A stretch of 64,000 nucleotides of DNA from Halocynthiibacter styelae (GTDB lineage: Bacteria > Pseudomonadota > Alphaproteobacteria > Rhodobacterales > Rhodobacteraceae), in NCBI RefSeq assembly GCF_016123485.1, contig NZ_JADCKQ010000001.1, positions 62,001 to 126,000 on the forward strand, read 5' to 3'. The position numbers and the translations under genes were made by a program. This document shows positions 14,362-23,231 of this stretch, piece after piece. The notes below the pieces were generated by a model, which was not told the DNA's origin, did not search any database, and saw only the letters and a list, made by a program, of their open reading frames with translations. How positions within the stretch are numbered: position 1 is the stretch's first letter; every line of letters starts with the position of its first letter.

Positions 14362-17169
14362 ATGAGTTTTGTATCCCGACTGACCCGCCACCCGATTCCC
14401 TTTGACACTGACCGCGGGGGCGAGGCGCTGGCGCTATTTCCTGACACCGACGCCGTGCTGCACCCGTTGCTTGCAGGAACCGGGGGCTGTTCGCCCTATC
14501 TTATGGGGTTGATGCAAAGGGAAAAAGACTGGCTGACTGATGTACTGGCAGGGGATCCGGATGCCGCCTTGCAGGCTGAATACACCCGCCTGCGTGAGAT
14601 CCCCTGGGATCAGATGGCGGATGAGTTGCGCCGGGGAAAGCGACGGGTTGCGCTTTTGACCGCATTGGCAGATCTGGGCGGTGTCTATTCCCTGGAAGAA
14701 GTCACAGGCGCCTTAACAGAATTTTCATATCTCGCGACCGATCTTGCGATGAAAGCCGCATTGGCCCATGAAATCCGCCGGAAAAAACTGCCGGGCATGT
14801 CCGATGACGACCTTGCAACCGGCTGCGGCATGGTTGCGCTGGCCATGGGCAAGATGGGCGCCGGGGAGCTGAACTATTCCTCTGACATCGATCTGATCTG
14901 CGTTTTTGATGAAGAACGCTACACACCCGAAGATTACCATGACGCCCGGGCATCCCTGATCCGCGCGACCCGCAAAATGGCGGCAACCCTGAATGACCTG
15001 ACAGGGGAAGGCTATGTGTTCCGTACCGATCTGCGCCTGCGCCCTGATCCCTCTGTCACCCCGGTCTGCCTGTCGATGGAAGCGGCCGAACGCTATTACG
15101 AAAGCGAAGGCCGCACCTGGGAACGCGCCGCCCATATCAAAGCCCATCCCTGTGCCGGTGATCTTGAGGCCGGCGCGCGGTACCTGAAGCGTCTGACGCC
15201 ATTTATCTGGCGCAAACACCTGGATTTCGCCGCGATCCAGGACGCCCATGACATGCGCCTGCGCATTCGCGATCACAAAGGTCTGGGCGGGGCGTTTTCG
15301 CTGCCGGGGCATAATATGAAGCTGGGGCGTGGCGGCATTCGCGAGATCGAATTTTTCACCCAGACCCGCCAGATCATCGCCGGTGGGCGGGATCCCGATC
15401 TGCGGTCGCGCGAAACCGTGCCCGGGCTGCGGGCGCTGGTGGAAAAGGGTTGGGTGCCTGCGGAAGCCGCCGAACTTCTGATCACCCGTTACCGGGATTT
15501 CCGCGAAGTTGAACATCGCCTGCAAATGATCAATGACGCCCAGACCCACAGCCTGCCCACGTCGGATGAAGGGTTTCAGCGCCTGGCCTGTTTCATGGGC
15601 GAAAGCGATGTTGAGGCCTTTAAGTCTCGGCTGACGGCGGAACTGCAAGAGGTACATGACCTAACCGAAAGCTTCTTTGCTCCGGATGGTGTTAAGGCGA
15701 ACAGCGGGCCGGAACTGTCAGAAACGGAAGAAGAAATACTGTCCCGATGGCCGGGTTACCCCGCGCTGCGCACCTCCCGCGCGCAGGAAATATTTGCCCG
15801 CGTGCGCCCGGAAATTCTGTCACGGATGCAAAAGGCCGCCGATCCCGCCGAGGCTCTGGCACAGTTTGACGGTTTCCTTGCGGGCCTGCCCGCAGGGGTT
15901 CAGCTGTTTTCACTGTTCGAAGCCAATCCGCAGCTGATCGATCTGCTGGTTGATATCTGTGCAACCGCGCCCGCACTGGCCCAGTATCTGTCAAAAAACG
16001 CCAAAGTGCTGGACGCGGTGATTGGCGGATCCTTCTTTAAATCCTGGCCCGGTGCAGAGGTTCTGTTCGCTGACCTGTCAGCTGCGCTTGCGGAACAGGA
16101 TGATTACGAGGCACAGCTTGATCTGGCCCGTCGTCTGATGCAGGAATGGCATTTCCGCATCGGCGTGCATCATCTGCGCGGGCTGATCACGGCGTCAGAA
16201 GCCGGGCGCGAATACGCCGACCTGGCCGAAGCCCTTGTGCGGGCGCTCTGGCCGCTGGTGGTGGCCGAATTCACACACAAACATGGTATGCCTCCCGGCA
16301 CGGCGCAGGGCGGCGGCGCCACTGTTATGGCGATGGGATCGCTTGGCGCACAGGCGTTGAATGCCCGGTCTGATCTGGATTTGCTGGTGATTTACGATGC
16401 GAAAGGCGTTGAGGAAAGCACGGGCAATGCCCAGGGCAAACGCGCCCTTGCAACCCGCCCATATTATGCCCGCCTGACCCAGGCCTTCATCACAGCCCTG
16501 ACCGCGCCCATGGCGGAAGGGCGCCTGTATGAGGTCGATATGCGCCTGCGTCCTTCCGGGCGTTCCGGCCCTGTGGCAACCTCGATTGACGCCTTTGAAA
16601 GCTATCAGCGGGATGAGGCCTGGACATGGGAACATATGGCCCTGACCCGGGCCCGTGTGATTGCCGGCAATGAGGAACTGGGGGCACGTCTGGAAGGCTT
16701 CCGCCGTGATCTGATCAGAAATCACACGACAGATTTGCAGATCCTTCAGGATGTGGCCGACATGCGCCGGCGTCTGGCCGATGCCTTCCCGCCCGGGCGC
16801 GGCTGGAACCTGAAACGCGGGCCGGGGGCTTTGCAGGATATTGAACTGCTGGCGCAGCTTCTGGCGCTTGTCGGGCAATCCGATGCGCGTGACACCGAAA
16901 GTCAGATCCGCGCGGGGCAGCTTCTGTTGCAGGACGGCGAAGTTGACGATCTTATCAAGGCCCGCAGCCTCAACTGGGATCTGCGCATGGCGGAACGTCT
17001 GCTGACTCCGGGCGCACTGGATGAAGACGAAATTGGCGAAGGTGGACGCAATTTCCTTGTAAATGCCTGCAATTCTGTCGGAATTGACGCGCTGAAGTCG
17101 CAGATGGAAACGCATAAATCCCGCGTCGCGGCGATTTTCGACCGCGTGCTGACAGGAACGGGCGACTAA
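14362..17169 (+). CDS. glnE: Bifunctional glutamine synthetase adenylyltransferase/deadenylylase
   Basis: A protein of about 935 residues with two nucleotidyltransferase halves. The N-terminal adenylyl-removing half has MGKMGAGELNYSSDIDLICVFDEE (GxxELNYxSDxDL) around residues 165-190; the C-terminal adenylylating half has MGSLGAQALNARSDLDLLVIYD around residues 655-680. Together with PII it switches glutamine synthetase activity with nitrogen supply. The ATG at 14362 (MSFVSRLTRHPIPFD) fits the family N-terminus; ATG at 14314 would add 16 residues, and neither has a strong ribosome site. The next gene starts 24 bases downstream. Confidence 0.93.
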   Translation: MSFVSRLTRHPIPFDTDRGGEALALFPDTDAVLHPLLAGTGGCSPYLMGLMQREKDWLTDVLAGDPDAALQAEYTRLREIPWDQMADELRRGKRRVALLTALADLGGVYSLEEVTGALTEFSYLATDLAMKAALAHEIRRKKLPGMSDDDLATGCGMVALAMGKMGAGELNYSSDIDLICVFDEERYTPEDYHDARASLIRATRKMAATLNDLTGEGYVFRTDLRLRPDPSVTPVCLSMEAAERYYESEGRTWERAAHIKAHPCAGDLEAGARYLKRLTPFIWRKHLDFAAIQDAHDMRLRIRDHKGLGGAFSLPGHNMKLGRGGIREIEFFTQTRQIIAGGRDPDLRSRETVPGLRALVEKGWVPAEAAELLITRYRDFREVEHRLQMINDAQTHSLPTSDEGFQRLACFMGESDVEAFKSRLTAELQEVHDLTESFFAPDGVKANSGPELSETEEEILSRWPGYPALRTSRAQEIFARVRPEILSRMQKAADPAEALAQFDGFLAGLPAGVQLFSLFEANPQLIDLLVDICATAPALAQYLSKNAKVLDAVIGGSFFKSWPGAEVLFADLSAALAEQDDYEAQLDLARRLMQEWHFRIGVHHLRGLITASEAGREYADLAEALVRALWPLVVAEFTHKHGMPPGTAQGGGATVMAMGSLGAQALNARSDLDLLVIYDAKGVEESTGNAQGKRALATRPYYARLTQAFITALTAPMAEGRLYEVDMRLRPSGRSGPVATSIDAFESYQRDEAWTWEHMALTRARVIAGNEELGARLEGFRRDLIRNHTTDLQILQDVADMRRRLADAFPPGRGWNLKRGPGALQDIELLAQLLALVGQSDARDTESQIRAGQLLLQDGEVDDLIKARSLNWDLRMAERLLTPGALDEDEIGEGGRNFLVNACNSVGIDALKSQMETHKSRVAAIFDRVLTGTGD

Positions 17170-17193
17170 ATCCCGACAACAAAGGACAGGCAG

Positions 17194-17481
17194 ATGCAGG
17201 ATCTCTCCGTGCTCGACCCAAAAGGTCTATTCAAAGATGTCTATATTATAGAAGGCATCACTGCGGGCGAATGCCGGTCTGTCTTTCTCGACTGGGCGAT
17301 CTCGCGCAAAGATAACCTGGATGAGAAATCTGCGCTTCAGGCCCTGCATGACATCTATGCCCTGGCAGAACCCGATCACCCGATGTCAGAGGTTCTGCGC
17401 GCCGCTCTTTCTGCCGGTCAGAAAAAGCCCCGGCGGCGTGGTGGGGCCATGGCCCGTGTGCGCCCGCCGCTGGAAGAATAA
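17194..17481 (+). CDS. Conserved-looking hypothetical protein between glnE and rlmI
   Basis: A 95-residue soluble protein with an acidic, mostly helical body (ITAGECRSVFLDWAISRKDN, SALQALHDIYALAEPDHPM) and a basic Arg/Lys-rich tail (KKPRRRGG). It has a good ribosome site (AAAGGACAGG) and neat spacing in the plus-strand run glnE - this gene - rlmI - PIN, so it is real. I do not recognise a domain; no cysteines or membrane segment suggest a mechanism. Confidence 0.75.
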   Translation: MQDLSVLDPKGLFKDVYIIEGITAGECRSVFLDWAISRKDNLDEKSALQALHDIYALAEPDHPMSEVLRAALSAGQKKPRRRGGAMARVRPPLEE

Positions 17482-17524
17482 AACAAGGCTTTCCGCGCCG
17501 GTTCGGATCAAGTAAGAGGTGCTT

Positions 17525-18736
17525 ATGACTGATATTTCCTCCTCCGAGTCCCGCCCCGTTCTGCGTATGAAACCCAAGATGGACACGCGCCGCATCCGCT
17601 TTGGCGCGCCCTGGGTCTGGGCCAATGAACTTGTGCTTGACCGCCGCAGCAAAAAGCTTGTGCCGGGCACGATTGCCACGCTTGAAGACAATGACCGCAA
17701 CCCGCTTGGCACTGTGGCCGTGAACACCGGGTCCAAGATCGTCGCCCGTATGCTGGATCGTGATCCGGATGTGGCGATTGATGCGAAATGGTTTAGTAAC
17801 CGCGTGCAACGTGCTGTTAATATGCGTGAAAACATGTATGACGCGCCTTTCTATCGCCTGATCCACGCTGAAGCAGATGGATTCCCCGGCGTGATCGCAG
17901 ACCGCTTTGGTGACACGATTGTTGTCCAGCCAAACGCCGCCTGGGCTGAGATGCATTTTGATCTGCTGAAAGATGCCCTGGCCTCTATCGACGGCGTCAA
18001 AAACATCGTCAAAAACGCCGCGGGCCGCGCACGTGCCACCGAAGGCCTGGATGATGTGTCCGGCGTTGTGCTGGGCGAAGTCTCTGGCCTGATCCCCGTT
18101 GAGATGAACGGCGCAACCTATATGGCGGATTTGCTGGGCGGTCAGAAAACCGGCCTGTTCTTTGACCAACGTGAAAGCCATGCCTTTGGCGCGCGCATGT
18201 CAAAAGGCGCAACCGTTCTTGACGTGTTTTCCCATGTTGGCGGCTTTGGTCTTGCAGCGCTTGCCGGTGGTGCGAAATCTGCTGTCTGCGTTGACGGATC
18301 CGCGCCTGCACTTGAATTGGCACAAAAGGGTGCCGAGGCGATGGGCGCGTCTGATCGGCTTGAGATCCGCAAAGGCGATGCCTTTGATGTGATGGAAGAC
18401 ATGGTTGCGAATGGCGTGAAATTCGACGTGGTCATCTGTGACCCGCCAGCTTTCGCACCGTCCAAACCCGCCCTTGAAAAAGGCCTGCGCGCTTATGAAC
18501 GTGTGGCACGTCTGGCGGCGCAACTGGTGGCCCCGGGCGGCTATCTGGGCCTGTGTTCCTGTTCCCATGCGGCCGATGCGTCACGTTTCCGCGAAGCCTG
18601 TGATCGCGGTGTTGGCAAGGCTGGCCGTCAGGCACAGCTGCTGCACACCGGATCTGCCGGGCCGGATCACCCACAGCATCCGTCACTGGCGGAAAGCGGC
18701 TATCTGAAAGCGATGTTCTGGCGTCTGGACGGCTGA
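17525..18736 (+). CDS. rlmI: 23S rRNA (cytosine) methyltransferase, RlmI family
   Basis: A 403-residue class I SAM methyltransferase. An N-terminal PUA-like RNA-binding region (RIRFGAPWVWANEL) is followed by the RlmI central domain and a Rossmann fold with VLDVFSHVGGFGLAALAGGA (SAM loop), a VDGSAPALELA strand and the catalytic CDPPAFAPSK around residue 307. The final part has LCSCSHAA, the second cysteine motif. In E. coli RlmI methylates C1962 of 23S rRNA. The ATG at 17525 with AAGAGG five bases upstream is preferred over a GTG six bases earlier. Its stop overlaps the next start by one base. Confidence 0.9.
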   Translation: MTDISSSESRPVLRMKPKMDTRRIRFGAPWVWANELVLDRRSKKLVPGTIATLEDNDRNPLGTVAVNTGSKIVARMLDRDPDVAIDAKWFSNRVQRAVNMRENMYDAPFYRLIHAEADGFPGVIADRFGDTIVVQPNAAWAEMHFDLLKDALASIDGVKNIVKNAAGRARATEGLDDVSGVVLGEVSGLIPVEMNGATYMADLLGGQKTGLFFDQRESHAFGARMSKGATVLDVFSHVGGFGLAALAGGAKSAVCVDGSAPALELAQKGAEAMGASDRLEIRKGDAFDVMEDMVANGVKFDVVICDPPAFAPSKPALEKGLRAYERVARLAAQLVAPGGYLGLCSCSHAADASRFREACDRGVGKAGRQAQLLHTGSAGPDHPQHPSLAESGYLKAMFWRLDG

Positions 18737-19284
18737 TGCGCGCACTGCTGGATGCCTGCGTGCTGTATCCGACAGTGATGCGCGAAGTGCTGATTGGCGC
18801 GGCGGAACAGGGGTTGTATGAACCCATCTGGTCCGCCCGCATCCTGGAAGAATGGGCGCGGGCGGCAGCACGTGTCGCGCCTTTAAGCGAACCCATTGCA
18901 CGCGGCGAAATCGCCTTGCTGTCCTCACAATGGCCCCGCGCGTCTGTGCGTGTGGATCAGGGGCGCATGGCGCGGTACTGGCTGCCGGATGAAAACGATA
19001 TTCACGTTCTTGCGGCAGCATCCGAAGCCTCAGCAGATCTGATTATCACCATGAATGCAAAAGATTTCCCCCAACGCATTCTCGCTGAAGAAGGCCTGTC
19101 CCGCCAGGATCCGGACGGGTTTGTTGTCAGCCTGTTTCACGCCAACCCCGGTGTGATGCAGGAGATCGCGGGTCGCGTGCATGCAAAGGCCGAAGCCTTG
19201 TCTGATCAGCCCTGGGACAAACGCAAACTCTTCAAAAAGGCCCGCTTGCCAAGGTTTGGCAAAGCTGTGTCCAGTCAGGCCTGA
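18736..19284 (+). CDS. PIN-domain protein (RSP_2648-type)
   Basis: A 182-residue protein with PIN-fold nuclease features: the first acidic residue in MRALLDACVLYP, an E in ILEEWARA, and the aspartates of LPDENDIHVLAAA and the NAKDFP strand near residue 113. PIN domains are metal-dependent RNases. It is translationally coupled to rlmI (TGATG overlap) and no antitoxin-sized gene lies beside it, so a VapC-type toxin role is less likely than a housekeeping RNA-processing role. The layout next to rlmI and the family name are from memory of Rhodobacter genomes. Confidence 0.8.
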   Translation: MRALLDACVLYPTVMREVLIGAAEQGLYEPIWSARILEEWARAAARVAPLSEPIARGEIALLSSQWPRASVRVDQGRMARYWLPDENDIHVLAAASEASADLIITMNAKDFPQRILAEEGLSRQDPDGFVVSLFHANPGVMQEIAGRVHAKAEALSDQPWDKRKLFKKARLPRFGKAVSSQA

Positions 19285-19970
19285 TCAACCCGGGCCCAAC
19301 GTGCTTCAAGTTTTTCAAGTGCTGCGATGCGCTGACCTGTTTTCGGGTGGCTCAGAAACCAGGCCGGCATGGCGCCGGCGTTGGATTTGGTCAGGGCTTC
19401 CAGTTTGGAAAACAAAGACTTTTGATGCGCAACGCCAATGCCGGATTTATGCAGCAGCGCCGCAGCCCAGGCATCGGCCTCGTATTCATCATCCCGTGAC
19501 AGGCGCGCCAGCAGCAGGTTCATTACCATTCCGGCAATCCAGGGGCCAATCACCGGAATAATTCGGTTGAACACCATCGCTAAAGCCGTGCGCATGGCGT
19601 TTTGCCCTGAAAAATCAATGCTGCGGCGGCGGGCATGGCCAAGGGCCACATGGCCCAGTTCATGGGCGATCACGCTGGCCATTTCTTCGCCGGTGACTTC
19701 ACCTTCTTTAAACTTGCGATAAAACCCACGCGTGATGAAAATCCGACCATCGGGTGCGGCAAGCCCGTTCACCGGATCAATTTCATAGATGAACACCGGA
19801 ATATGTGGCCGGTTCATGGAACGGGCCATCTTACGTGTCCAGATCTCAAGCGCCGGATCATCCAGCTTTGTTGAGTTTTTGGTCAGCGTCCGCCGCATCC
19901 GCCAGACAGAAAACCGGTATATGACAATGCCCGTAAACAGGGCAAACAGAAGGGGGGTAAAGCGGTTCAT
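19275..19970 (-). CDS. M48-family zinc metallopeptidase
   Basis: A 231-residue membrane-anchored peptidase. Residues about 5-24 form an N-terminal membrane segment. The zinc site HELGHVALGH is around residue 104, with the third ligand region DEYEADAWAA about 55 residues later; a further hydrophobic stretch (IIPVIGPWIAGMVMNLLLA) lies between them. This is the Oma1/HtpX-like arrangement used in membrane or envelope protein quality control. It is the last gene of the minus-strand moxR-VWA run, 23 bases after the VWA gene, and converges on the PIN gene with a ten-base overlap. Confidence 0.88.
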   Translation of the reverse strand: MNRFTPLLFALFTGIVIYRFSVWRMRRTLTKNSTKLDDPALEIWTRKMARSMNRPHIPVFIYEIDPVNGLAAPDGRIFITRGFYRKFKEGEVTGEEMASVIAHELGHVALGHARRRSIDFSGQNAMRTALAMVFNRIIPVIGPWIAGMVMNLLLARLSRDDEYEADAWAAALLHKSGIGVAHQKSLFSKLEALTKSNAGAMPAWFLSHPKTGQRIAALEKLEARWARVDQA

Positions 19971-19993
19971 GGCTTATATATGGGGGCAGGGTG

Positions 19994-21178
19994 TCAACGT
20001 GACAGTTCTTTCATGCCACGTTCAATGCCTTTCAGGGTCATGGGAACCATACGGTTTTCAAAGATTTCCTGAATCATGCGGATGGATTGGGTGTAACGCC
20101 AATGCGTCTCTGGGATCGGGTTGATCCACATATGTGATGGCCATTGTTCGCGTGCGCGTTCCAGCCAAACCTGACCGGGTTCGTCGTTCCAGTGTTCATT
20201 TGCACCGCCCCGATAGGCGATTTCATAGGGGGACATAGATGCATCGCCCACGAAAATACATTTATAGTCAGCCCCATAGGTGCGCAGGATGTCATGGGTG
20301 GACATCTGTTCATTCCAGCGCCGGGCATTGTCACGCCAGACACCTTCGTACAGGCAGTTGTGGAAGTAGAAATATTCCAGATGTTTGAATTCATTGCGCG
20401 CGGCGGAAAACAGTTCTTCCACAACTTTGATGTAAGGGTCCATTGAGCCGCCCACATCAAAGAACATCAGCACTTTCACCGCGTTGCGTCGTTCGGGCCG
20501 GGTTTTGACATCGAGATAGCCGTTTTCCGCCGTGGCCCGGATCGTGCCATCAAGGTCCAGCTCATCCGCCGCCCCGTCACGCGCCCATTTGCGCAGGCGT
20601 TTCATGGCGACTTTGATGTTGCGGGTGCCAAGTTCAACGCTGTCATCCAGGTTCTTAAATTCGCGTTTGTCCCAGACCTTCACCGCGCGCTGATGGCGGC
20701 TTTCGTTCTGACCAATGCGCACGCCTTCGGGGTTGTAACCATAGGCGCCAAAGGGCGATGTACCCGCCGTGCCAATCCATTTGTTGCCCCCCTGATGGCG
20801 CCCTTCTTGTTCTTTCAGGCGCTCTTTCAGGGTTTCCATCAGCTTATCGAACCCACCCAGGGCTTCGATTTCAGCCTTTTCCTCGGCGCTCAGGTGCTTT
20901 TCAGCCAGTTTTTCCAACCAGTCCCCGGGGATATCCACCGCTTCCATCACCTGATCCAGGCTGATGTTTTCAATCCCGGAAAAGCTTGCAGAAAAGGCCC
21001 GGTCAAACCGGTCAAGATGGCGTTCGTCTTTCACCATCACGGTGCGGGCGAGATAGTAAAACCCTTCGGGATCATAGATCGTCAGCCCGGCTTTCATGCC
21101 TTCCAGAAAGCTCAGATATTCCCGCAGGGACACAGGAACACCGTTTTCACGCAGCTTTTCAAAGAAGGGCAGAAACAT
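19994..21178 (-). CDS. VWA-domain protein, CoxE-like
   Basis: A 394-residue protein with a C-terminal von Willebrand A domain. The N-terminal part (PVSLREYLSFLEGMKAG and a charged helix KLMETLKERLKEQEGRHQGG) is typical of the CoxE-like/MadC family. The metal-ion site DVGGSMDP around residue 235 is a DxGxS-type MIDAS motif, and GDASMSPYEI may supply a further ligand. CoxE-type proteins pair with MoxR AAA+ ATPases to insert metals or remodel client complexes; a MoxR gene starts the same operon. It begins directly after the stop of the 56-residue membrane protein (TAAATG). Confidence 0.9.
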   Translation of the reverse strand: MFLPFFEKLRENGVPVSLREYLSFLEGMKAGLTIYDPEGFYYLARTVMVKDERHLDRFDRAFSASFSGIENISLDQVMEAVDIPGDWLEKLAEKHLSAEEKAEIEALGGFDKLMETLKERLKEQEGRHQGGNKWIGTAGTSPFGAYGYNPEGVRIGQNESRHQRAVKVWDKREFKNLDDSVELGTRNIKVAMKRLRKWARDGAADELDLDGTIRATAENGYLDVKTRPERRNAVKVLMFFDVGGSMDPYIKVVEELFSAARNEFKHLEYFYFHNCLYEGVWRDNARRWNEQMSTHDILRTYGADYKCIFVGDASMSPYEIAYRGGANEHWNDEPGQVWLERAREQWPSHMWINPIPETHWRYTQSIRMIQEIFENRMVPMTLKGIERGMKELSR

Positions 21179-21349
21179 TTACAGGATCCCGGAACGATCA
21201 ACGCCAATGGTGATCAGCAGGCCCAGGATCATGCCCAGAATGCAAAACAGCCCGGTCAGCCAAAGCTTGTCAATCCGCGCGCCGTTCATGCGGTTCGCAC
21301 GACGCAGCCCCAGAAAGGCACCAATCAGGCCAAAGAAAATGATGAACAT
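21179..21349 (-). CDS. Small two-segment membrane protein (56 aa)
   Basis: Starts MFIIFFGLIGAFLGLRRANR and ends GLLITIGVDRSGIL. Two hydrophobic segments (residues about 1-15 and 29-48) are separated by a basic, polar loop RRANRMNGARIDK. The start ATG overlaps the stop of the DUF2927 gene by one base (TGATG) and its TAA directly abuts the VWA start, so translation is coupled on both sides. This tight packing is strong evidence that it is expressed. I do not recognise a family; it could anchor the MoxR/VWA machinery at the membrane. Confidence 0.85.
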   Translation of the reverse strand: MFIIFFGLIGAFLGLRRANRMNGARIDKLWLTGLFCILGMILGLLITIGVDRSGIL

Positions 21350-22728
21350 CAGCTGTCTCCGCTAGTGACGGCGGCTGGTGCAAGATTATCAATCTCGCGC
21401 AACCGTCTTTGTATTGTATCCATGCTGCCGTAACCATAACGGCCCCAGGCAATGGCGTTCTGCCGCGTCTCACTGGCCTGTTCTGCCTGGCCCAGCATGT
21501 CCTGGGCGCGGGCTTTCAGCATCAGCATGGACGACAACAAAATCGCATTCTGCGCCTTTTCCACCACCGGGCGCGCGCCGTCAATCAGATCAATCACGCC
21601 CGCGGCATTCCCGGCTTTCAGGGCCGCAAATGCCAGGCGCTGCGCCACATGGGCGGTCTGCAATTCGGATCCGGGCAGGGCAGCATAGATATCGCCTGCC
21701 GCCAGCAATGCTCTGGTCGATCCCGTGTGATCACGACCTGCCAGAAGACGCCCCTGGGCGTAATGACCAAAGGCCTTCAGTTGCGGGCTGAGATTGCGGT
21801 TTTGCGCGATGGCAATCGCAGTTTCCGCTGCCTGCAGACGCCGGGCGGCAGAGGCACTGGAATACAGCGCCGTTTCAATGGCCTGATTCCAGTCGACAGG
21901 GGCAATTTCGGTGTTGCCGCGCCCGGCCTCAAAGCTGCCTTCGGGGTTAATGCGTTCCAACAGCGACGGCAGGCGCGCCGCCACCTGTTCGCGTGACATG
22001 CCAGACCGCAACAGCGGATCATAGGTCAGGCGCAGCATCAGCATGTCAAACCGGGTCAGCACCACGTGGAAATTGTCATCGTTGAACACGCTGTCATTCA
22101 GCCGCCAGAGATCATTCAGCGGCCCCAGAGCCTGGGCAAGTTCTTCATGCAGGCAGTCGCGCACATCCTGTGGGGCCTGGTTTTCCGGAATGAAGATCGC
22201 CACATGTTCACGTTTTTGCAGCGCCGCCCAGGATGTCCGTTCCTGCGCGCGTTGGCGCTGATATTCCTGCCAGCTGCTGACACCGGGCACAACGATGCAA
22301 ACCGCAGTGGGCACGGCCCGGCGGATCACGCGGGCGGGCAGGAATTCGACAGTGATATTGGCCCGCGCTTCACCTGAAATCTGGGAAATCTGCACACCGG
22401 CCTCGCGCCGCAGACGGGCCAGAAGTTCGGACAGGTCGCGTTGGTTTACTTCTGACTGCGTGCCCGCCATGCGCAAAGTGACCGGACCTTCGAACCGGGT
22501 GAAAACCGGCAGGGCCTCGCCATTTTCAAGGCGGAAGGTCAGATCAAGAAAATCCTGCGCCAGTGCCCGGTTCGAACGTGTTGCTGTGGCGGTGGTTGCG
22601 CCCTGAAACATCCGCATCGCGGGCAGGGTGTCGGGCGCGGGGCTGATGGCTGGGGCCGTGACACAGGCCGACACTATAAGAGGAAGCGCAAGGCTGCCCA
22701 TGATATGTCTGAAATCTGCGATCTTCAT
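21349..22728 (-). CDS. DUF2927 lipoprotein
   Basis: A 459-residue exported protein. A signal peptide ends in the lipobox-like VSAC at residue 22, so it is probably a lipoprotein. The middle part has SWQEYQRQRAQERTSW, RDCLHEELAQALGPLNDLW and SVFNDDNFHVVLTRFDMLML, the pattern of DUF2927, where an H-E pair resembles a metal site. The C-terminal 170 residues are alanine-rich helices of TPR-like appearance. Function is unknown. It sits between the GNAT gene and the small membrane protein in the moxR run and is coupled to the latter. Confidence 0.8.
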   Translation of the reverse strand: MKIADFRHIMGSLALPLIVSACVTAPAISPAPDTLPAMRMFQGATTATATRSNRALAQDFLDLTFRLENGEALPVFTRFEGPVTLRMAGTQSEVNQRDLSELLARLRREAGVQISQISGEARANITVEFLPARVIRRAVPTAVCIVVPGVSSWQEYQRQRAQERTSWAALQKREHVAIFIPENQAPQDVRDCLHEELAQALGPLNDLWRLNDSVFNDDNFHVVLTRFDMLMLRLTYDPLLRSGMSREQVAARLPSLLERINPEGSFEAGRGNTEIAPVDWNQAIETALYSSASAARRLQAAETAIAIAQNRNLSPQLKAFGHYAQGRLLAGRDHTGSTRALLAAGDIYAALPGSELQTAHVAQRLAFAALKAGNAAGVIDLIDGARPVVEKAQNAILLSSMLMLKARAQDMLGQAEQASETRQNAIAWGRYGYGSMDTIQRRLREIDNLAPAAVTSGDS

Positions 22729-22779
22729 AGGCCTGCCTCCCTTATTGTTCTTATATAGGTGTGTCGGGGATGATTGCGA

Positions 22780-23226
22780 TCAGCCTCGCTGATATTTGAT
22801 GAAATCCGAAAGCACACCGATGCGATCATAAAGCTTGCGGGCGTTTTCGTTGAAATCCTGGGTCAGCCAGTAGACAGAAGGCGCACCGGCTTTGTCGGCC
22901 TCGGCGTAAACCGCCTCAATCAGGGCGCGGCCGATCCCCAGACCACGCACATCCGCATCCGCCCAGAGATCCTGAAGATAACAGGTGTTCTCAATCTTCC
23001 AGCCGTGGCGGTGATAGAGGAAATGGGTCAGACCCACAGGTTTGCCTTTATGTTCAGCGATCAGACAGGAAAAATCCTGCGGATCATCGCCGAGAAGTCG
23101 CGCGAAAGTAGACTGATAGATTTCCTCTGGCAGTTCCGTTTCATAAAACGCCAGGTAGTCTTTCCACATGCGACGCCAGTCAGTCTCGTCAGAGGTCAGA
23201 AGGGGGCGGATCACAAGTTCAGTCAT
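22780..23226 (-). CDS. GNAT-family N-acetyltransferase
   Basis: A 148-residue acetyltransferase with the acetyl-CoA loop motif in VRGLGIGRALIEAVYAEADKAG (Q/RxxGxG/A) around residues 94-115 and the usual following helix NENARKLYDRIG. It covers the whole fold and nothing else. The substrate cannot be predicted. It begins five bases after moxR, so it is in the same operon; a protein target in that system is possible but unsupported. Confidence 0.85.
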   Translation of the reverse strand: MTELVIRPLLTSDETDWRRMWKDYLAFYETELPEEIYQSTFARLLGDDPQDFSCLIAEHKGKPVGLTHFLYHRHGWKIENTCYLQDLWADADVRGLGIGRALIEAVYAEADKAGAPSVYWLTQDFNENARKLYDRIGVLSDFIKYQRG

Positions 23227-23231
23227 ATCGG

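Noticed and set aside
14725-17115. Two 300-codon frames antisense to glnE
   Set aside because: Composition-driven shadows of glnE; no independent start or family pattern.
18736-19284. VapC-type toxin of a toxin-antitoxin pair
   Set aside because: No antitoxin-sized gene overlaps or precedes it; it is coupled to rlmI instead.
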